In this document: one piece after another, positions 1-10,863 of the stretch
Numbering within the stretch: position 1 is the stretch's first letter
Layout of the letters: the number at the start of each line of letters is the position of its first letter
Assembly (NCBI GenBank): GCA_006937955.1
Contig: SSNP01000131.1
Coordinates: 1 to 64,000 of the forward strand
Direction: 5' to 3'
Length of the DNA: 64,000 bases
From: Pachypanchax playfairii
Lineage: Eukaryota > Chordata > Actinopteri > Cyprinodontiformes > Aplocheilidae
Translations under genes and position numbers: made by a program
Notes under the pieces: model-generated
Seen by the model: only the letters and a program-made list of their open reading frames with translations
What the model was told of the DNA's origin: nothing
The model's database searches: none

Positions 1-640
1 CTCATTACTTTAAAAGCATAAGTAGCTGTACTTTCTACTCCGTATTTTTTAAATATCAGGTCATTACTTTCAAAATCTCCAAAGGAAGTAGGCGCTGCTG
101 GGTCCCCCTGCCCTTGGTGGGCTGCGGGGAACGGGTTTGCTTATGGGGGCTGGCTCCCTGGGAGGGAATCTCCCTCCCGTTCAGCTTTCTTCCTCCCGCT
201 CCATCGCAGAATCTCCTCAGTTGAGGAGGCCCTGTGTTGCACAGGGCCTTGGGATGCAGGTTCTTGCCGCCCTGGTGGCAGACCATGTTGTGTGTTAAGC
301 AGTGTCATTATTTGTTTGTGTCCACAATGATATTATCAGTGTTTAAATATAGATGTTGGTCGATGCTGTGGTGTCTCTGCTCCTGTTTTTGTCTCTCAAC
401 AGATGTTGAAGCAGATTTCTTTCTCTCCCAACTTCTCTTCTACTCTTCTTATCTTTTTTTCCTCTTCTTTCTATTTTTTTCGTCTAATTTCCTCTCTCCT
501 TTTCCATGTCCGCTGACTCCAAAAAGTTGTAATAAACAAAATAGCATCTAAATAAAATCATAATAAATAAAGGCAACAAGCTGAACATTGCAGTGATTGC
601 TGCATGCTCGGCTTGTGAGAACAAATCTGTCAGGTATTTC
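1..640. other. Unassigned flank with a GC-rich patch
   Basis: No gene is recognised. Positions about 85-300 are clearly GC-richer than the AT-rich surroundings and contain an open frame on the minus strand (56-286) that resembles nothing I know. Positions 415-500 are a pyrimidine-rich tract. A composition change of this kind often marks a foreign repeat insertion, but no terminal repeats are visible. Confidence 0.3.
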
Positions 641-647
641 TATTAAG

Positions 648-760
648 GATGTCCCGATCAAGATTTTTTGCCCTCGAGTTTGAGTCTCAGTCATTTGATT
701 TTGAGTATCTGCCGATACCGAGTCCTGATCTGATTTATAATACTTTAAAAAAATGAATAA
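648..760. repeat. End of a dispersed teleost repeat
   Basis: The stretch beginning GATGTCCCGATCAAG and running through 'gagtatctgccgataccgag' resembles a dispersed DNA-transposon-derived repeat I recall from many fish genomes. The other end is not clear. A related-looking end (TTTTTTCCGACATCTCCC) occurs near 16260-16276. Family assignment is from memory. Confidence 0.35.
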
Positions 761-2394
761 AAAGGAGCAAATAAACAGATCCAGGATGTTCCCTATTTTG
801 TATTTAAGTCCCCCTATTTTAATATTTAGCTGCAGGGACAGGACAGCCAGCAGTCCTTGGACGACAACCAGTGCAGTCCAGCGTGTCCTGGGGTTTTCTC
901 TGGGCCTCTTTACGGTGGGGAGTCATGAAGTTGTTACTTGTGTGTAAAAACGAACATGACGACAGCGCATTTCTGTACCGTGAGCAGGCAAACAGTCCAA
1001 ACACACACAAACCGGTGGACGGACAATACGTTATTAAATAATAAGTTATGTAATTAAATAAGCTGATCAGAATGACTGACTTATCTTAAAACCAAGTGTT
1101 TTATAGATATTTCCTATGTAGAGGAATTTTGGTTAACAGTTATTGATCAGTTTAACAGTTTCACACATCTGGAGTTTACTTGCTTATTATCAGAATTTTA
1201 CTAAATATAGTTTTCAAACACATAACATTTCATTTTATAACACAATATGTCACTTAGTTAGACTGAGTGAACATTACTTCAGAGCAAAGACACTGGTTTA
1301 TACCGTCCCTGTAAAAAAAGTTTGATTGTATTCAATGTGTGATCACATTATTTAATACACAATAAAACAGAGTTTCTTTGTGCCACAGTCTCTTGGTGCT
1401 CAAAGAGGGGTCATTGATTTAATCATTGTGGCTATTCGGTCTTCTTTGAAGTACCATCTGTAATGGAAGGGAGAGTGTGATTCTGTGGTTGTAATTCTTA
1501 GTGGAGATGTGCCGACTGACTTTAATGTCTTTACTAAACGAAGCAGAATACCTTGGTGTGCATTATCAAAACACAAAAAGATTTATCCTTTGATAGAAAG
1601 GTAGGAAATGGTGGACTCCGAGCTCTGGTGTCCTGACACCTTAATGGTTAAACATAGAAATGTTTATCCTTTCTCACCAGATGTTCAGGGGAAGTTGGTT
1701 TGAACAAACATCCAAGCACCTGTCCTAAATTATCTTGGCAGGGTGTGTGAGCTTCAAAGAGGCTATATCAAACCAGAATAGCATTGGAGACTGCTTTTAC
1801 AGTAGGGAGTCTGACTCGAGCTGGTATCGCTTGGTAGTCGTAAGCAAAATGGTGTCGAAAGTGAAAGAAACCATTCACAAAAGCGGGGACTCTGGATCCT
1901 TTATTTGCTCTTTGGAATGTGAGTGTGTGTGTGTGAAGAGAAGATTTTCACACCACAGAAAGAGTCACTGATACACACGATCTTCTCCAATATAATCAAT
2001 CAGAAATGGGGCTGTTGATGCGTCTTACAAGGAAGAGATTACATCTGCTGTTGCCATGCGCAGTGGGGCAGGAAACAGTATACCTTGCTCTCAAGGGCTA
2101 GTTTGTTGGCCAATCTGAGTCCAGCAAATTTGCATAATGATTATTAATGAGTTGCAGCCTGAAGCCGGACAAATCTTCAAGCAGACAGATTGAAAGGTCT
2201 GTTAATCAGTGTTTCCTAAAGTTTTTTAGATATAAAATGTTTCATATTAGAGGTCAATACTTAAGAAAATACCACAAAGTCATGAAACTTTTGTGTGAAA
2301 TAGCCTCTTTAACACTAACTGCATAGCAATTGCTCCCACAGTCAGTCATATTTATCCTTCAGATTCTACAGTAGACTCTTAAGTTTACCACACC
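761..2394. other. Intergenic DNA, nothing recognised
   Basis: AT-rich DNA with only short random frames on both strands. No exon with paired splice signals, RNA gene, terminal inverted repeat or satellite was seen. Confidence 0.4.
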
Positions 2395-3499
2395 AGGGCC
2401 CTCATTTATCAAATGTCCGTAGAAACTGTCCTATATTCTATCCTACGAAGGAATTTTAGATTGTTGCTACAAACAGTCAAAAGTCTGATTCATGAAATGT
2501 GGGGTGCCCACTTGTACGCACACTCCTCCACAATCACGTGTTGATAAATCCCACTTGTGCGTACTCAGGTCCTCGTGCTCGTTCACAGTCATTTGCATAA
2601 AGAAACGCCCTCAATTAGCCATATTTGGTAACAGCACTTCCTTTAAAGCCCATACAGGAAATCCATTCATCCTTCCAGAAAAAAATGACCAAGAGAGCAA
2701 AAAAAAAAAAATTCAGTGACAGCGAGATTGAGGCACTGGTTGCAGAAGTACAAATAAAGAAAACAATTAGGCGCTTGAAGCCAGGTAAATAATAGGCGTA
2801 TACACTTTGTTTCAAAGCAGAAACTGTTGTCAGGAGAAGCCACAGGGCGAGCAGCTGGTGCAAGAGTCATCGGTGTGTAAGGAGCCAAAGGTTCTGACTG
2901 AATCAGTCCTGAAATATCAAGAAGATGCAATAAAGGCTCTTAAGGAAGTGAAGCAGCATGTGCTTCACATAATGAATAAATAACCTATAGTTACAATTTG
3001 AAATAGGCCTTTTTGTGATCAATTAATGTGCTGTTTCTTCAGAAAGCGGTATCGGTGGAGCTGCTCTGTGCACCCACGCAGCATATCTGCACGGTCATGG
3101 AAGACCCGCTCCCTCCGGGTTGCATGCTCTGCCAAATCCTCCAATAATACAAGATCAGCCATCCTACGATCTCAAATACGTCTAGGTCACAGTTGTCTTT
3201 TATAACTTTGAACACCAATTATGTGACAAACCTGTTTATTAACACACATAATTACTAATTGGTTCAGAGATCATTTGTGAATGAGGAACACGATGACGGA
3301 TGACTGAGACCTTCAGAATTTAGGTTTCATGTTCTACCACTAGATACTGTGTGTACGCATGACTAGAGATGTACTTATATTAAGGAACATTTCTACGCAC
3401 AAGTAAAAATTGATAAATACCACACAATGCGTAGAATTGTTCCAACGCACGAAATACACACAGATCTGTGCTTAAGAACGATTGATAAATGAGGGTGCT
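2395..3499 (+). mobile_element. Harbinger-type element carrying only a Myb-like gene remnant
   Basis: The element is bounded by inverted ends: CCCTCATTTATCAA at 2399-2412 and its reverse complement at 3482-3495, extendable to CCAG(gg/ca)CCCTCATTTATCAA. Autonomous PIF/Harbinger elements encode a DDE transposase and a separate Myb/SANT-like DNA-binding protein. Only the second gene is detectable here (2685-2983), so this is a non-autonomous deletion derivative. A reverse-orientation copy of its 3' half lies at 45368-45620, which confirms it as a dispersed repeat. Confidence 0.7.
2685..2983 (+). pseudogene. Harbinger Myb/SANT-like protein remnant (two ends, middle lost)
   Basis: An ATG at 2685 opens a 35-codon frame with a lysine-rich start followed by FSDSEIEALVAEVQ, the beginning of the Myb/SANT-like domain (NAIF1-like) of Harbinger accessory proteins; it stops at 2792. 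A second frame, about 2827-2983, ends KYQEDAIKALKEVKQHVLHI, typical of the amphipathic C-terminal helix of the same family. Helices 2-3 of the DNA-binding domain and the linker between the two ends are missing, so no functional protein is expected. In the family this protein brings the transposase to the terminal repeats. Identification rests on motif resemblance only. Confidence 0.6.
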
Positions 3500-4159
3500 G
3501 GTGTTTTTGTCCATCTCTCTGCATTTGGGTTCTACTCATAACAAAACATTACACATTGTTAGTAATGAAGCTGCATTTTGGGTGGTTTTAGTTCAAACTT
3601 CACTTTTATTCTTATATAAAGTCTTTCTTGTTTTGTTGGAATCAAAGTTCCTATTTTAGGAATTTATCACTGTTTTATTGGCTCAAATCAAATAAGCATC
3701 AGATTTTATCTTTATGATCGTCTGGTGAAAATAAACCACCTGTAATGATTTTCTTTCCATTCAGCAGGTAAAAACAAACATCTCTGGGCAGTTGGAACAA
3801 AAGTCTGACTTTTTTGTAATTTCTGTAAATCTGCATCTGAATTTACAGTAAGCCCATATCATCCCTGCCATCAAGCAAGTAAGAAAACTAATTTAGTTTT
3901 ATTGATTCTTCTTTACAGTCATTTATGATTTTTACATTTTCTACTATGATCATTTTATTTTATTTTAGTTTTAAAGGACAAAAAAGTTACTCCATGGTCC
4001 AAACCAGGAAACAAAGTCGTAATTTTACACACCTCTTTGTTGAATTTAATTATTTTCCAATAAGTTAGAAGGATTTTATTTGTCTTTGCGAGACTCTGCT
4101 CACAAACAAAAGACCTTCACATAGTCAGAACTGAGTATTACTCATCCCTCATAGAGGAA
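3500..4159. other. Intergenic DNA, nothing recognised
   Basis: AT-rich sequence without recognisable coding, RNA or repeat structure. Confidence 0.4.
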
Positions 4160-4770
4160 CAATCCCAGGTTTCTCTTTAGTTCTGTAGCCAGACTAATAA
4201 ACAATCCAACTTCTGCTGAACCTGTAACTCTCAGTAGTGACGACTTCATGAAATTCCTTACTAATAAAATACGTAGATTCAGTTAAAGAAAAAATCTATA
4301 ATGTCCTTCCCACTGTTGTCTCTGGTTCGTTGTCCAGTGAAGCAGCTTTAGAATCTGAATCATGTTTAGACAGTTTCTGTCCAGCTGATCTTAATGAGTT
4401 AACACAAATTATAGCTTCTTCTAAACCATCTACTTGTATGTTAGATCCTTTTACAACCAGACTCTTTAAAGAGGTTTTCCTGTTGATCAACACATGATCA
4501 GTATATCTTTAATGAATGGATATGTGCCGAAGGTATTTAAGGTTGCTGTAATTAAAACTTTACTTAAGAAACCTGATCTTGATCCAGGATCTCCAGGTGA
4601 TCATCAACATAAATCCAATCTCCCCTTCATCTAAAAAATTCTATAGTAACAAAACAATCATGTGATTATTTACACAGTAATATTTGTGTTTGAGGAGTTT
4701 CAGTCAGGAATTAGTAGATGTTCTAACTCAGTGTTTGATCAGCAGAACTTGAAGACTGTGGAACCAATTT
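4160..4770 (+). mobile_element. Degenerate L2/CR1-type LINE fragment (start of RT region)
   Basis: Conceptual translation gives, across several frames, phrases characteristic of the fish L2/Maui-like reverse transcriptase lead-in: SSDDFMKFLTNKI (about 4230), CPADLNELTQIIASSKPST (about 4380-4440), and a GYVPKVFKVAVIK-type block followed by LLKKPDLDP (about 4515-4590). Stops and frameshifts are frequent and the catalytic core is absent, so this is an old 5' and 3' truncated copy lying upstream of the lectin genes. Confidence 0.6.
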
Positions 4771-4906
4771 CTGCTCAAACAGCTGATTTAGTTCTGTTGT
4801 TTGTTGGTTGATCTTCTTAGTGTAAATAAGTTTTAAAGATTAGTGTCATCGATGTATCCTGTGTTCTATATATTCAACCTCTTCAAGAAGAAACTGATAA
4901 AACATG

Positions 4907-5580
4907 ATAGATGACCATAAAAAACAATAAAACTGGGAGTTATTTCCTTATTGTTTTTCTGTGCAGGTGTTTTTCTTCCTTGATGACAGCTGTTATCTCA
5001 CGTTTGTGGGAGTTAATTTACTGCAGATTGACAGAAATAATGACGAAACTTTAGTTCAGGTGTGTTAACGCTGACTGGAAATAAGAAGATCATCAGGTTT
5101 ATTACCTACTAGCAGGTTAAAAAGAAAAACCTCTGATGCTGGTTTGATTTGAGGCAATAAAACTGTTTCTTTGGAAACATGAGACAACATGAAGCTTGAC
5201 CTCATCAAGACAAAGAAGTCTTCAGAAGCACTTAGAAGCAGGACACATAGAGGTGTCTCAGTCATTAAAGCAGTACAAAATAACTTTTACAACTTTAAGC
5301 TAGTATTGTGAAACTTTATCTAAGTAGATACCAAAAACATGTTCATCTTCAGAAGTTTATATAGTATTCTTGTTTATGGTGAGTGTGTCCTGTTAATTAT
5401 TTAATCCTATTTTTATGATCCTTCTCTGATATTTTCTATATAAATGTCCTCTGGGTCCTTATCAGCCATTGTTGGGTCTTTCTCCTCTGGGTGTGGTCAA
5501 ACATTTGCCTGTCGCACTGAAAAAGAAAATAAAGTAAAAATAACATCATATTTAGTGTTTCTGTCCTGGGAGAATTTATT
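4907..5580. repeat. Upstream half of a 674-bp direct duplication (partner 6901-7574)
   Basis: This stretch recurs at 6901-7574 with a constant offset of 1994 and only a couple of mismatches (for example at 5253 and about 5389). It is the distal upstream region of the lectin gene. At its 3' end the two copies diverge abruptly: here it runs straight into lectin exon 1, whereas the partner continues with 410 bp of promoter-proximal DNA. Confidence 0.85.
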
Positions 5581-5734
5581 CAGCGCCTGCTGTTATCACT
5601 CCTGTCTGATACCTGAACAGCATTACCTGAAAGGTGAGTCTCCTGCTGTGACTTCATCCAGCTCCTGGTTCTTCTTTTCGTTCTGTATTTACTTTCTTTA
5701 TGTCCACACAGAGATCAAGAAGCTGATCATCACC

Positions 5735-5789
5735 ATGAAGTCTGTCTTCATCCTCTCTGTTCTGCTGTGTGCTGCACTGGCAGGTCAGA

Positions 5790-5844
<55 letters not shown>

Positions 5845-6882
5845 TGCCCTTGTGCCCATGAGCCAGGGTCTAAGAGTCACCAGCAGTGGAAGTGATGTTC
5901 TGTTGTTTCTCTGGTTTTCTCTGCAGCTCCAACTGAAGAAGAACAGAAGCCTTCAGGTGTGTTTTATTGTTTTAACACACACACTGAAAGTGTGAGAGCA
6001 GCATGTAATCTGTGTGTGTTTCTTTGTTTCTCTACAGAAACAGCAGTGGAGCTCCAACAGGAAGAAACATCTGCTGCACCTGGTCAGTTTGGTCTTTTCT
6101 TTTAGCTTCTATTTGATTCACACTGAAACATCAAACACTGTCATCACAGCTCATCAAGTATCTGATCCCACTGCCAATAAAGGGGGAGGAGCCATTCACT
6201 TCAGGCTCTGGGTTCCAGTAAGGGGGTTTAGGTTAAGATTGGGGTTAGGGTTGGGTTCCAGTATACAGGTCTGGATTAAGATTGGGGTTAGGGTTGGGTT
6301 GCATTAGAGAGTACTCATAAAGGTGTGACTTGGTGAAAATACATGGCTAATGTCTTGGTATTCTCTTCAGTCCCAGCAGCTCGTTTTAACTTTTGCCCTG
6401 ATGGCTGGTTCGCTTATGGATCTCGCTGCTTTAAGTTTGTCAACACTCCCATGTCCTGGTACAATGCTGAGGTAATTCCACTCCTCACATTGACAGGACT
6501 AAAAACCTCTAGTAACCCCTCATGAAGTCCATAAATCATCTAACATGTTGTCATTAACAGGAGCATTGCAACAGCCTGGGAGGTCAGCTGGCTTCAGTCT
6601 CTAACCCACGAGAGTACAGTTTCCTCCAGCAGATGACCCAAGCAGCTGGTCAGTCCATTGCATGGCTGGGAGGTTTCAACCTGCAGGTCTGTGAGGATCA
6701 TGACACATTATTCAGACCAGATCAGACCCAGGATCAGTTCTAAAAGCAGTCTCTTAGTGACCCATGTTTGCTTTGTCTTTAGGGACGTTGGATGTGGATC
6801 GACCGTGAGGGTTTCTACTACACCAACTGGTACTCCCAGAGTTCCCCCAGCAGCAACCCCTGCCTGTACTTACACTCTGCCT
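5735..6882 (+). CDS. C-type lectin-like gene, copy A (no proximal promoter, last exon missing)
   Basis: Coding exons read 5735-5783, 5927-5956, 6038-6082, 6371-6471, 6561-6686 and 6783-6882, each bounded by AG/GT; a non-coding exon 1 ends at 5633. The product starts with signal peptide MKSVFILSVLLCAALA, an acidic linker, then a C-type lectin domain (FCPDGWFAYGSRCFKF, LGGQLASV, WLGG, GRWMWID). The last exon (…RFICSK…) is absent because an 'n' follows at 6900. It matches copy B in every coding exon except one visible change, Thr for Ala in the small third coding exon. Relative to copy B it lacks 410 bp immediately upstream of exon 1, including the TATA box. It may be a real recent tandem duplicate, an allele, or an unmerged contig end; I favour the last. 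Lectins of this family are secreted. Confidence 0.75.
5791..5841. repeat. (CA)n microsatellite in lectin copy A intron
   Basis: An uninterrupted CA dinucleotide run directly follows the donor site after the signal-peptide exon; the matching run of similar length is at 8194-8244. Confidence 0.95.
6225..6306 (+). repeat. GGTTAGGGTTGGG-type minisatellite in lectin intron
   Basis: Two irregular units of 'aagattggggttagggttgggtt' separated by a short spacer; the equivalent in copy B is at about 8626-8708. It superficially resembles telomeric TTAGGG but is not a regular array. Confidence 0.6.
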
Positions 6883-6900
6883 GTAAGTCCCATCAGTGTN

Positions 6901-7574
6901 ATAGATGACCATAAAAAACAATAAAACTGGGAGTTATTTCCTTATTGTTTTTCTGTGCAGGTGTTTTTCTTCCTTGATGACAGCTGTTATCTCACGTTTG
7001 TGGGAGTTAATTTACTGCAGATTGACAGAAATAATGACGAAACTTTAGTTCAGGTGTGTTAACGCTGACTGGAAATAAGAAGATCATCAGGTTTATTACC
7101 TACTAGCAGGTTAAAAAGAAAAACCTCTGATGCTGGTTTGATTTGAGGCAATAAAACTGTTTCTTTGGAAACATGAGACAACATGAAGCTTGACCTCATC
7201 AAGACAAAGAAGTCTTCAGAAGCACTTAGAAGCAGGACACATAGAGGAGTCTCAGTCATTAAAGCAGTACAAAATAACTTTTACAACTTTAAGCTAGTAT
7301 TGTGAAACTTTATCTAAGTAGATACCAAAAACATGTTCATCTTCAGAAGTTTATATAGTATTCTTGTTTATGGTGAGTGTGTCCAGTTAATTATTTAATC
7401 CTATTTTTATGATCCTTCTCTGATATTTTCTATATAAATGTCCTCTGGGTCCTTATCAGCCATTGTTGGGTCTTTCTCCTCTGGGTGTGGTCAAACATTT
7501 GCCTGTCGCACTGAAAAAGAAAATAAAGTAAAAATAACATCATATTTAGTGTTTCTGTCCTGGGAGAATTTATT
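6901..7574. repeat. Duplicate of 4907-5580 directly after an assembly 'n'
   Basis: Begins immediately after the single 'n' at 6900 and repeats 4907-5580 almost perfectly. The combination of 'n' plus near-identity suggests overlapping contigs that were not merged, although a genuine tandem duplication cannot be excluded. Confidence 0.85.
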
Positions 7575-8036
7575 TGATAGGTAAAATGTATTTATAGAAA
7601 AATATAGAAACACAAAATAAAAGATAAATCTGTTTATTGAAATCAAGACTGTAGAATGGCACATGTCTGTAGCACATCTCAACAGGTAACATATTTCTGC
7701 AGAACACCGGTTCTTGCAACAGCCGTATGAGACATGGCTGCAGAAAAGTTATTTAGTACTGCTTTAACCTGAGACGGGTCTCCAGTCCATCTCAGGAGTT
7801 CGGTTCAGGGTTCAGTGGCTCTTCAGGAAACAGTTTCCATCCTGCTAGGAAACAGAACAGAGTTCACAATAAAACAGTTCCATCATTCAGGGTGGAGCCA
7901 TAAACAAACATCATTAACAGGCTCCGCCCACATGAATGGGAGCAGGGGAAGGGCAGCAGGTTCTACATATATATACAGGAGAGGAGCGCCTGCTGTTATC
8001 ACTCCTGTCTGATACCTGAACAGCATTACCTGAAAG
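7575..8036 (+). promoter_or_regulatory. Lectin copy B proximal promoter and non-coding exon 1
   Basis: A TATATATA box lies at about 7968-7975, followed about 25-30 bp downstream by the presumed transcription start (about 8000) and a non-coding exon ending at 8036 before GTGAGT. The 410 bp at 7575-7984 have no counterpart in copy A, which joins the distal flank directly to exon 1. The presence of a well-placed TATA box only here makes copy B the likely functional gene. Confidence 0.65.
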
Positions 8037-8137
8037 GTGAGTCTCCTGCTGTGACTTCATCCAGTTCCTGGTTCTTCTTTTCGTTCTGTATTTACTTTCT
8101 TTATGTCCACACAGAGATCAAGAAGCTGATCATCACC

Positions 8138-8192
8138 ATGAAGTCTGTCTTCATCCTCTCTGTTCTGCTGTGTGCTGCACTGGCAGGTCAGA

Positions 8193-8247
<55 letters not shown>

Positions 8248-9656
8248 TGCCCTTGTGCCCATGAGCCAGGGTCTAAGAGTCACCAGCAGTGGAAGTGATG
8301 TTCTGTTGTTTCTCTGGTTTTCTCTGCAGCTCCAACTGAAGAAGAACAGAAGCCTTCAGGTGTGTTTTATTGTTTTAACACACACACTGAAAGTGTGAGA
8401 GCAGCATGTAATCTGTGTGTTTCTTTGTTTCTCTACAGAAACAGCAGTGGAGCTCCAACAGGAAGAAGCATCTGCTGCACCTGGTCAGTTTGGTCTTTTC
8501 TTTTAGCTTCTATTTGATTCACACTGAAACATCAAACACTGTCATCACAGCTCATCAAGTATCTGATCCCACTGCCAATAAAGGGGGAGGAGCCATTCAC
8601 TTCAGGCTCTGGGTTCCAGTAAGGGGGTTTAGGTTAAGATTGGGATTAGGGTTGGGTTCCAGTATACAGGTCTGGATTAAGATTGGGGTTAGGGTTGGGT
8701 TGCATTAGAGAGTACTCATAAAGGTGTGACTTGGTGAAAATACATGGCTAATGTCTTGGTTTTCTCTTCAGTCCCAGCAGCTCGTTTTAACTTTTGCCCT
8801 GATGGCTGGTTCGCTTATGGATCTCGCTGCTTTAAGTTTGTCAACACTCCCATGTCCTGGTACAATGCTGAGGTAATTCCACTCCTCACATTGACGGGAC
8901 TAATAACCTCTAGTAACCCCTCATGAAGTCCATAAATCATCTAACATGTTGTCATTAACAGGAGCATTGCAACAGCCTGGGAGGTCAGCTGGCTTCAGTC
9001 TCTAACCCACGAGAGTACAGTTTCCTCCAGCAGATGACCCAAGCAGCTGGTCAGTCCATTGCATGGCTGGGAGGTTTCAACCTGCAGGTCTGTGAGGATC
9101 ATGACACATTATTCAGACCAGATCAGACCCAGGATCAGTTCTAAAAGCAGTCTCTTAGTGACCCATGTTTGCTTTGTCTTTAGGGACGTTGGATGTGGAT
9201 CGACCGTGAGGGTTTCTACTACACCAACTGGTACTCCCAGAGTTCCCCCAGCAGCAACCCCTGCCTGTACTTACACTCTGCCTGTAAGTCCCATCAGTGT
9301 TTACCAGCTTCTGTTTATCATTGAGGAGAGAACTTACAAACCTCAGAGCTCTCCTAGTTCAGGTTCAACCTCCTGCTGGCTGAAGGTGTCTGTACTTGAT
9401 GCTGCGTGGTGGACCTTTAGTCAGAAATCCTGTAACTTCTTCTATTTTCTCCTAAATCTCAGACAAAGTGTAACTGTTCCTAGAGGTCATAATGTTATGG
9501 TTATAACCTCCCTGTTATGAATATAAAATGTGTTGTCGTTGAATTAAGATGTTTTTATTCATTTTGATGTTATATTTAATTCCAGGTGGCTGGAGAAACG
9601 CCCAGTGTGGAACTAGTTACCGCTTCATCTGCTCCAAGAACCCGTTTGGCTGTTAA
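8138..9656 (+). CDS. Complete C-type lectin-like gene, copy B (nattectin / type II AFP-like)
   Basis: Coding exons 8138-8186, 8330-8359, 8439-8483, 8772-8872, 8962-9087, 9184-9283 and 9586-9656 all have AG/GT borders and compatible phases, giving 173 residues. Order: signal peptide of 16 residues, glutamate-rich linker (about 17-42), then a long-form C-type lectin domain with FCPDGW, CFKF, EHCNSLGGQLASV, AWLGG, GRWMWID, PCLYL, CGWRNAQC and RFICSK, ending FGC and stop. These are the expected cysteines for the canonical disulfides plus the N-terminal pair. The EPN/QPD sugar-binding triplet and the WND motif are not present: the region reads TNWYSQSSPSSN and GWRNAQC, so calcium-dependent sugar binding is doubtful. 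It should be a secreted monodomain lectin or antifreeze-like protein. The start is fixed by the signal peptide; an untranslated exon 1 (to 8036) precedes it. Confidence 0.88.
8194..8244. repeat. (CA)n microsatellite in lectin copy B intron
   Basis: Uninterrupted CA run after the signal-peptide exon donor, equivalent to 5791-5841. Confidence 0.95.
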
Positions 9657-9773
9657 AAAGCTGCTGCATGTCTTTCTGGAAGAAGCAACTTAGAGACTTT
9701 TATTTTGAAACTCTTTCGATTTTTGTTACTTTAAAATATTCAAATGTTAAATTATGTGTTTTTCTTTTCTGAA

Positions 9774-9779
9774 AATAAA
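9774..9779 (+). other. Polyadenylation signal AATAAA of lectin copy B
   Basis: AATAAA lies 118 bp after the stop codon, with TG-rich downstream sequence (TGTCTTTTGATTCTG). It defines a short 3' UTR. Confidence 0.75.
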
Positions 9780-10080
9780 ATGTCTTTTGATTCTGAAAGA
9801 ACATGTCTTGTTTTAATAAACTCTTGTGAGAGCATGAGAACATATAAAAAGATCAGTGGAAGTCCAGCTGTGGGGGTGATCAGTCAGTCAGTTCTCAGCA
9901 AATGTCGGCAATGAAACTGTAAAAAAAGGAGCCAGTTGTGACACTAACAGCTCTTCTGTGAGGCTAAATACTGAACATGATTGACACGAGCATTTCTTTG
10001 ATTCCAGCAACTTGTTAGGCTGAAAGTGTTAATGACCAGATGGTTGAGTCAGAACCTGAACTGAAGGGTTAAAAGAAGTG

Positions 10081-10310
10081 CCAGCAGACTACGTCTTGAA
10101 GTATCTTTGGGCAAGATACTGAACCCGCTACTGTCCCTGGGTGGCTGTAGTCTGTTGGGACAGTGGTCGTCCTCCAATCAGGAGACTGGAGTAGCTAGAT
10201 CTCGAGTCCCAGCAGAGGCTACGTGTTGAAGTATCCTTGTGCAAGATACTGAGCCCCACAACTTCCCCTGGCCACGGTGAGGAGCAGAGGGCAGAGCCAA
10301 AACCTGGGCG
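10081..10310 (+). repeat. tRNA-derived SINE, type 1 (one and a half copies)
   Basis: A box B-like GATCTCGAGTCCC lies near 10197-10210, followed by the tail phrase 'aagtatccttgtgcaagatactgagcccc'. A second partial tail with the same phrase ('aagtatctttgggcaagatactgaaccc') lies just upstream at 10098-10127. The same tail recurs at 11370-11400, showing that this is a dispersed SINE. Confidence 0.6.
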
Positions 10311-10319
10311 GGTTGAAAG

Positions 10320-10720
10320 CATCCTCAGTGGGTATCACAGTGTGGTACAGAAACACCACTATCACTTCAACTAGTCATTAAGACAGCAGAGGGAATCATT
10401 GGCTCTGATCTTCCCTCCATGGACACCATGTACTATACACTCTGCGCTGCAGGAGGAAAGCACAATGCATCCTCAAAGACAAACACCACCCAACACACAC
10501 CCTGCTCAAATGGGGGAGTCAGGCTCCAACCTGAAACACAGCAGGCCTGTGAGTATTAAAACTCACAGAGCCCGCTTTCACAATAGTGTGTTCCCAGTTA
10601 CTGTCAGGCTGCTGGCACAGGACATTAAGCAGTGACCGAACTATCTCACTCCTCACTGACACTATCTGCCACCCGCCCCACACACACGCGTACAATATTA
10701 CCACCCCCTTAATGTGCAAT
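10320..10720 (+). mobile_element. 3' end of a non-LTR retrotransposon (degenerate)
   Basis: Translation gives disrupted pieces of the C-terminal region seen in many fish LINE polyproteins: VKTAERIIG, LPSMDTMYYTLC, and a segment ending near GTGHXAV after a run of serine/arginine-rich text. Stops are frequent. The fragment at 44694-45366 belongs to the immediately upstream part of the same kind of protein. Confidence 0.5.
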
Positions 10721-10863
10721 ATATAAACAAAAGCTGTGCAATTAAGAGTTTCTTGATATTATATCTCATTGCTGATTCAACCTCTTCTTTATAAGTGTCC
10801 TTTGACACATTTGTCTCTTGATACTGCACATTCTTGATATTGTATTTGTTATTCTTGCATCTT

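Noticed and set aside
5654..5839. Cysteine/valine repeat frame on the minus strand (also 8057-8242)
   Set aside because: It is the (CA)n microsatellite read as TGTG codons plus antisense of the lectin signal-peptide exon.
6225..6306. Interstitial telomeric repeat
   Set aside because: TTAGGG occurs only in two irregular longer units inside a lectin intron, not as a regular hexamer array.
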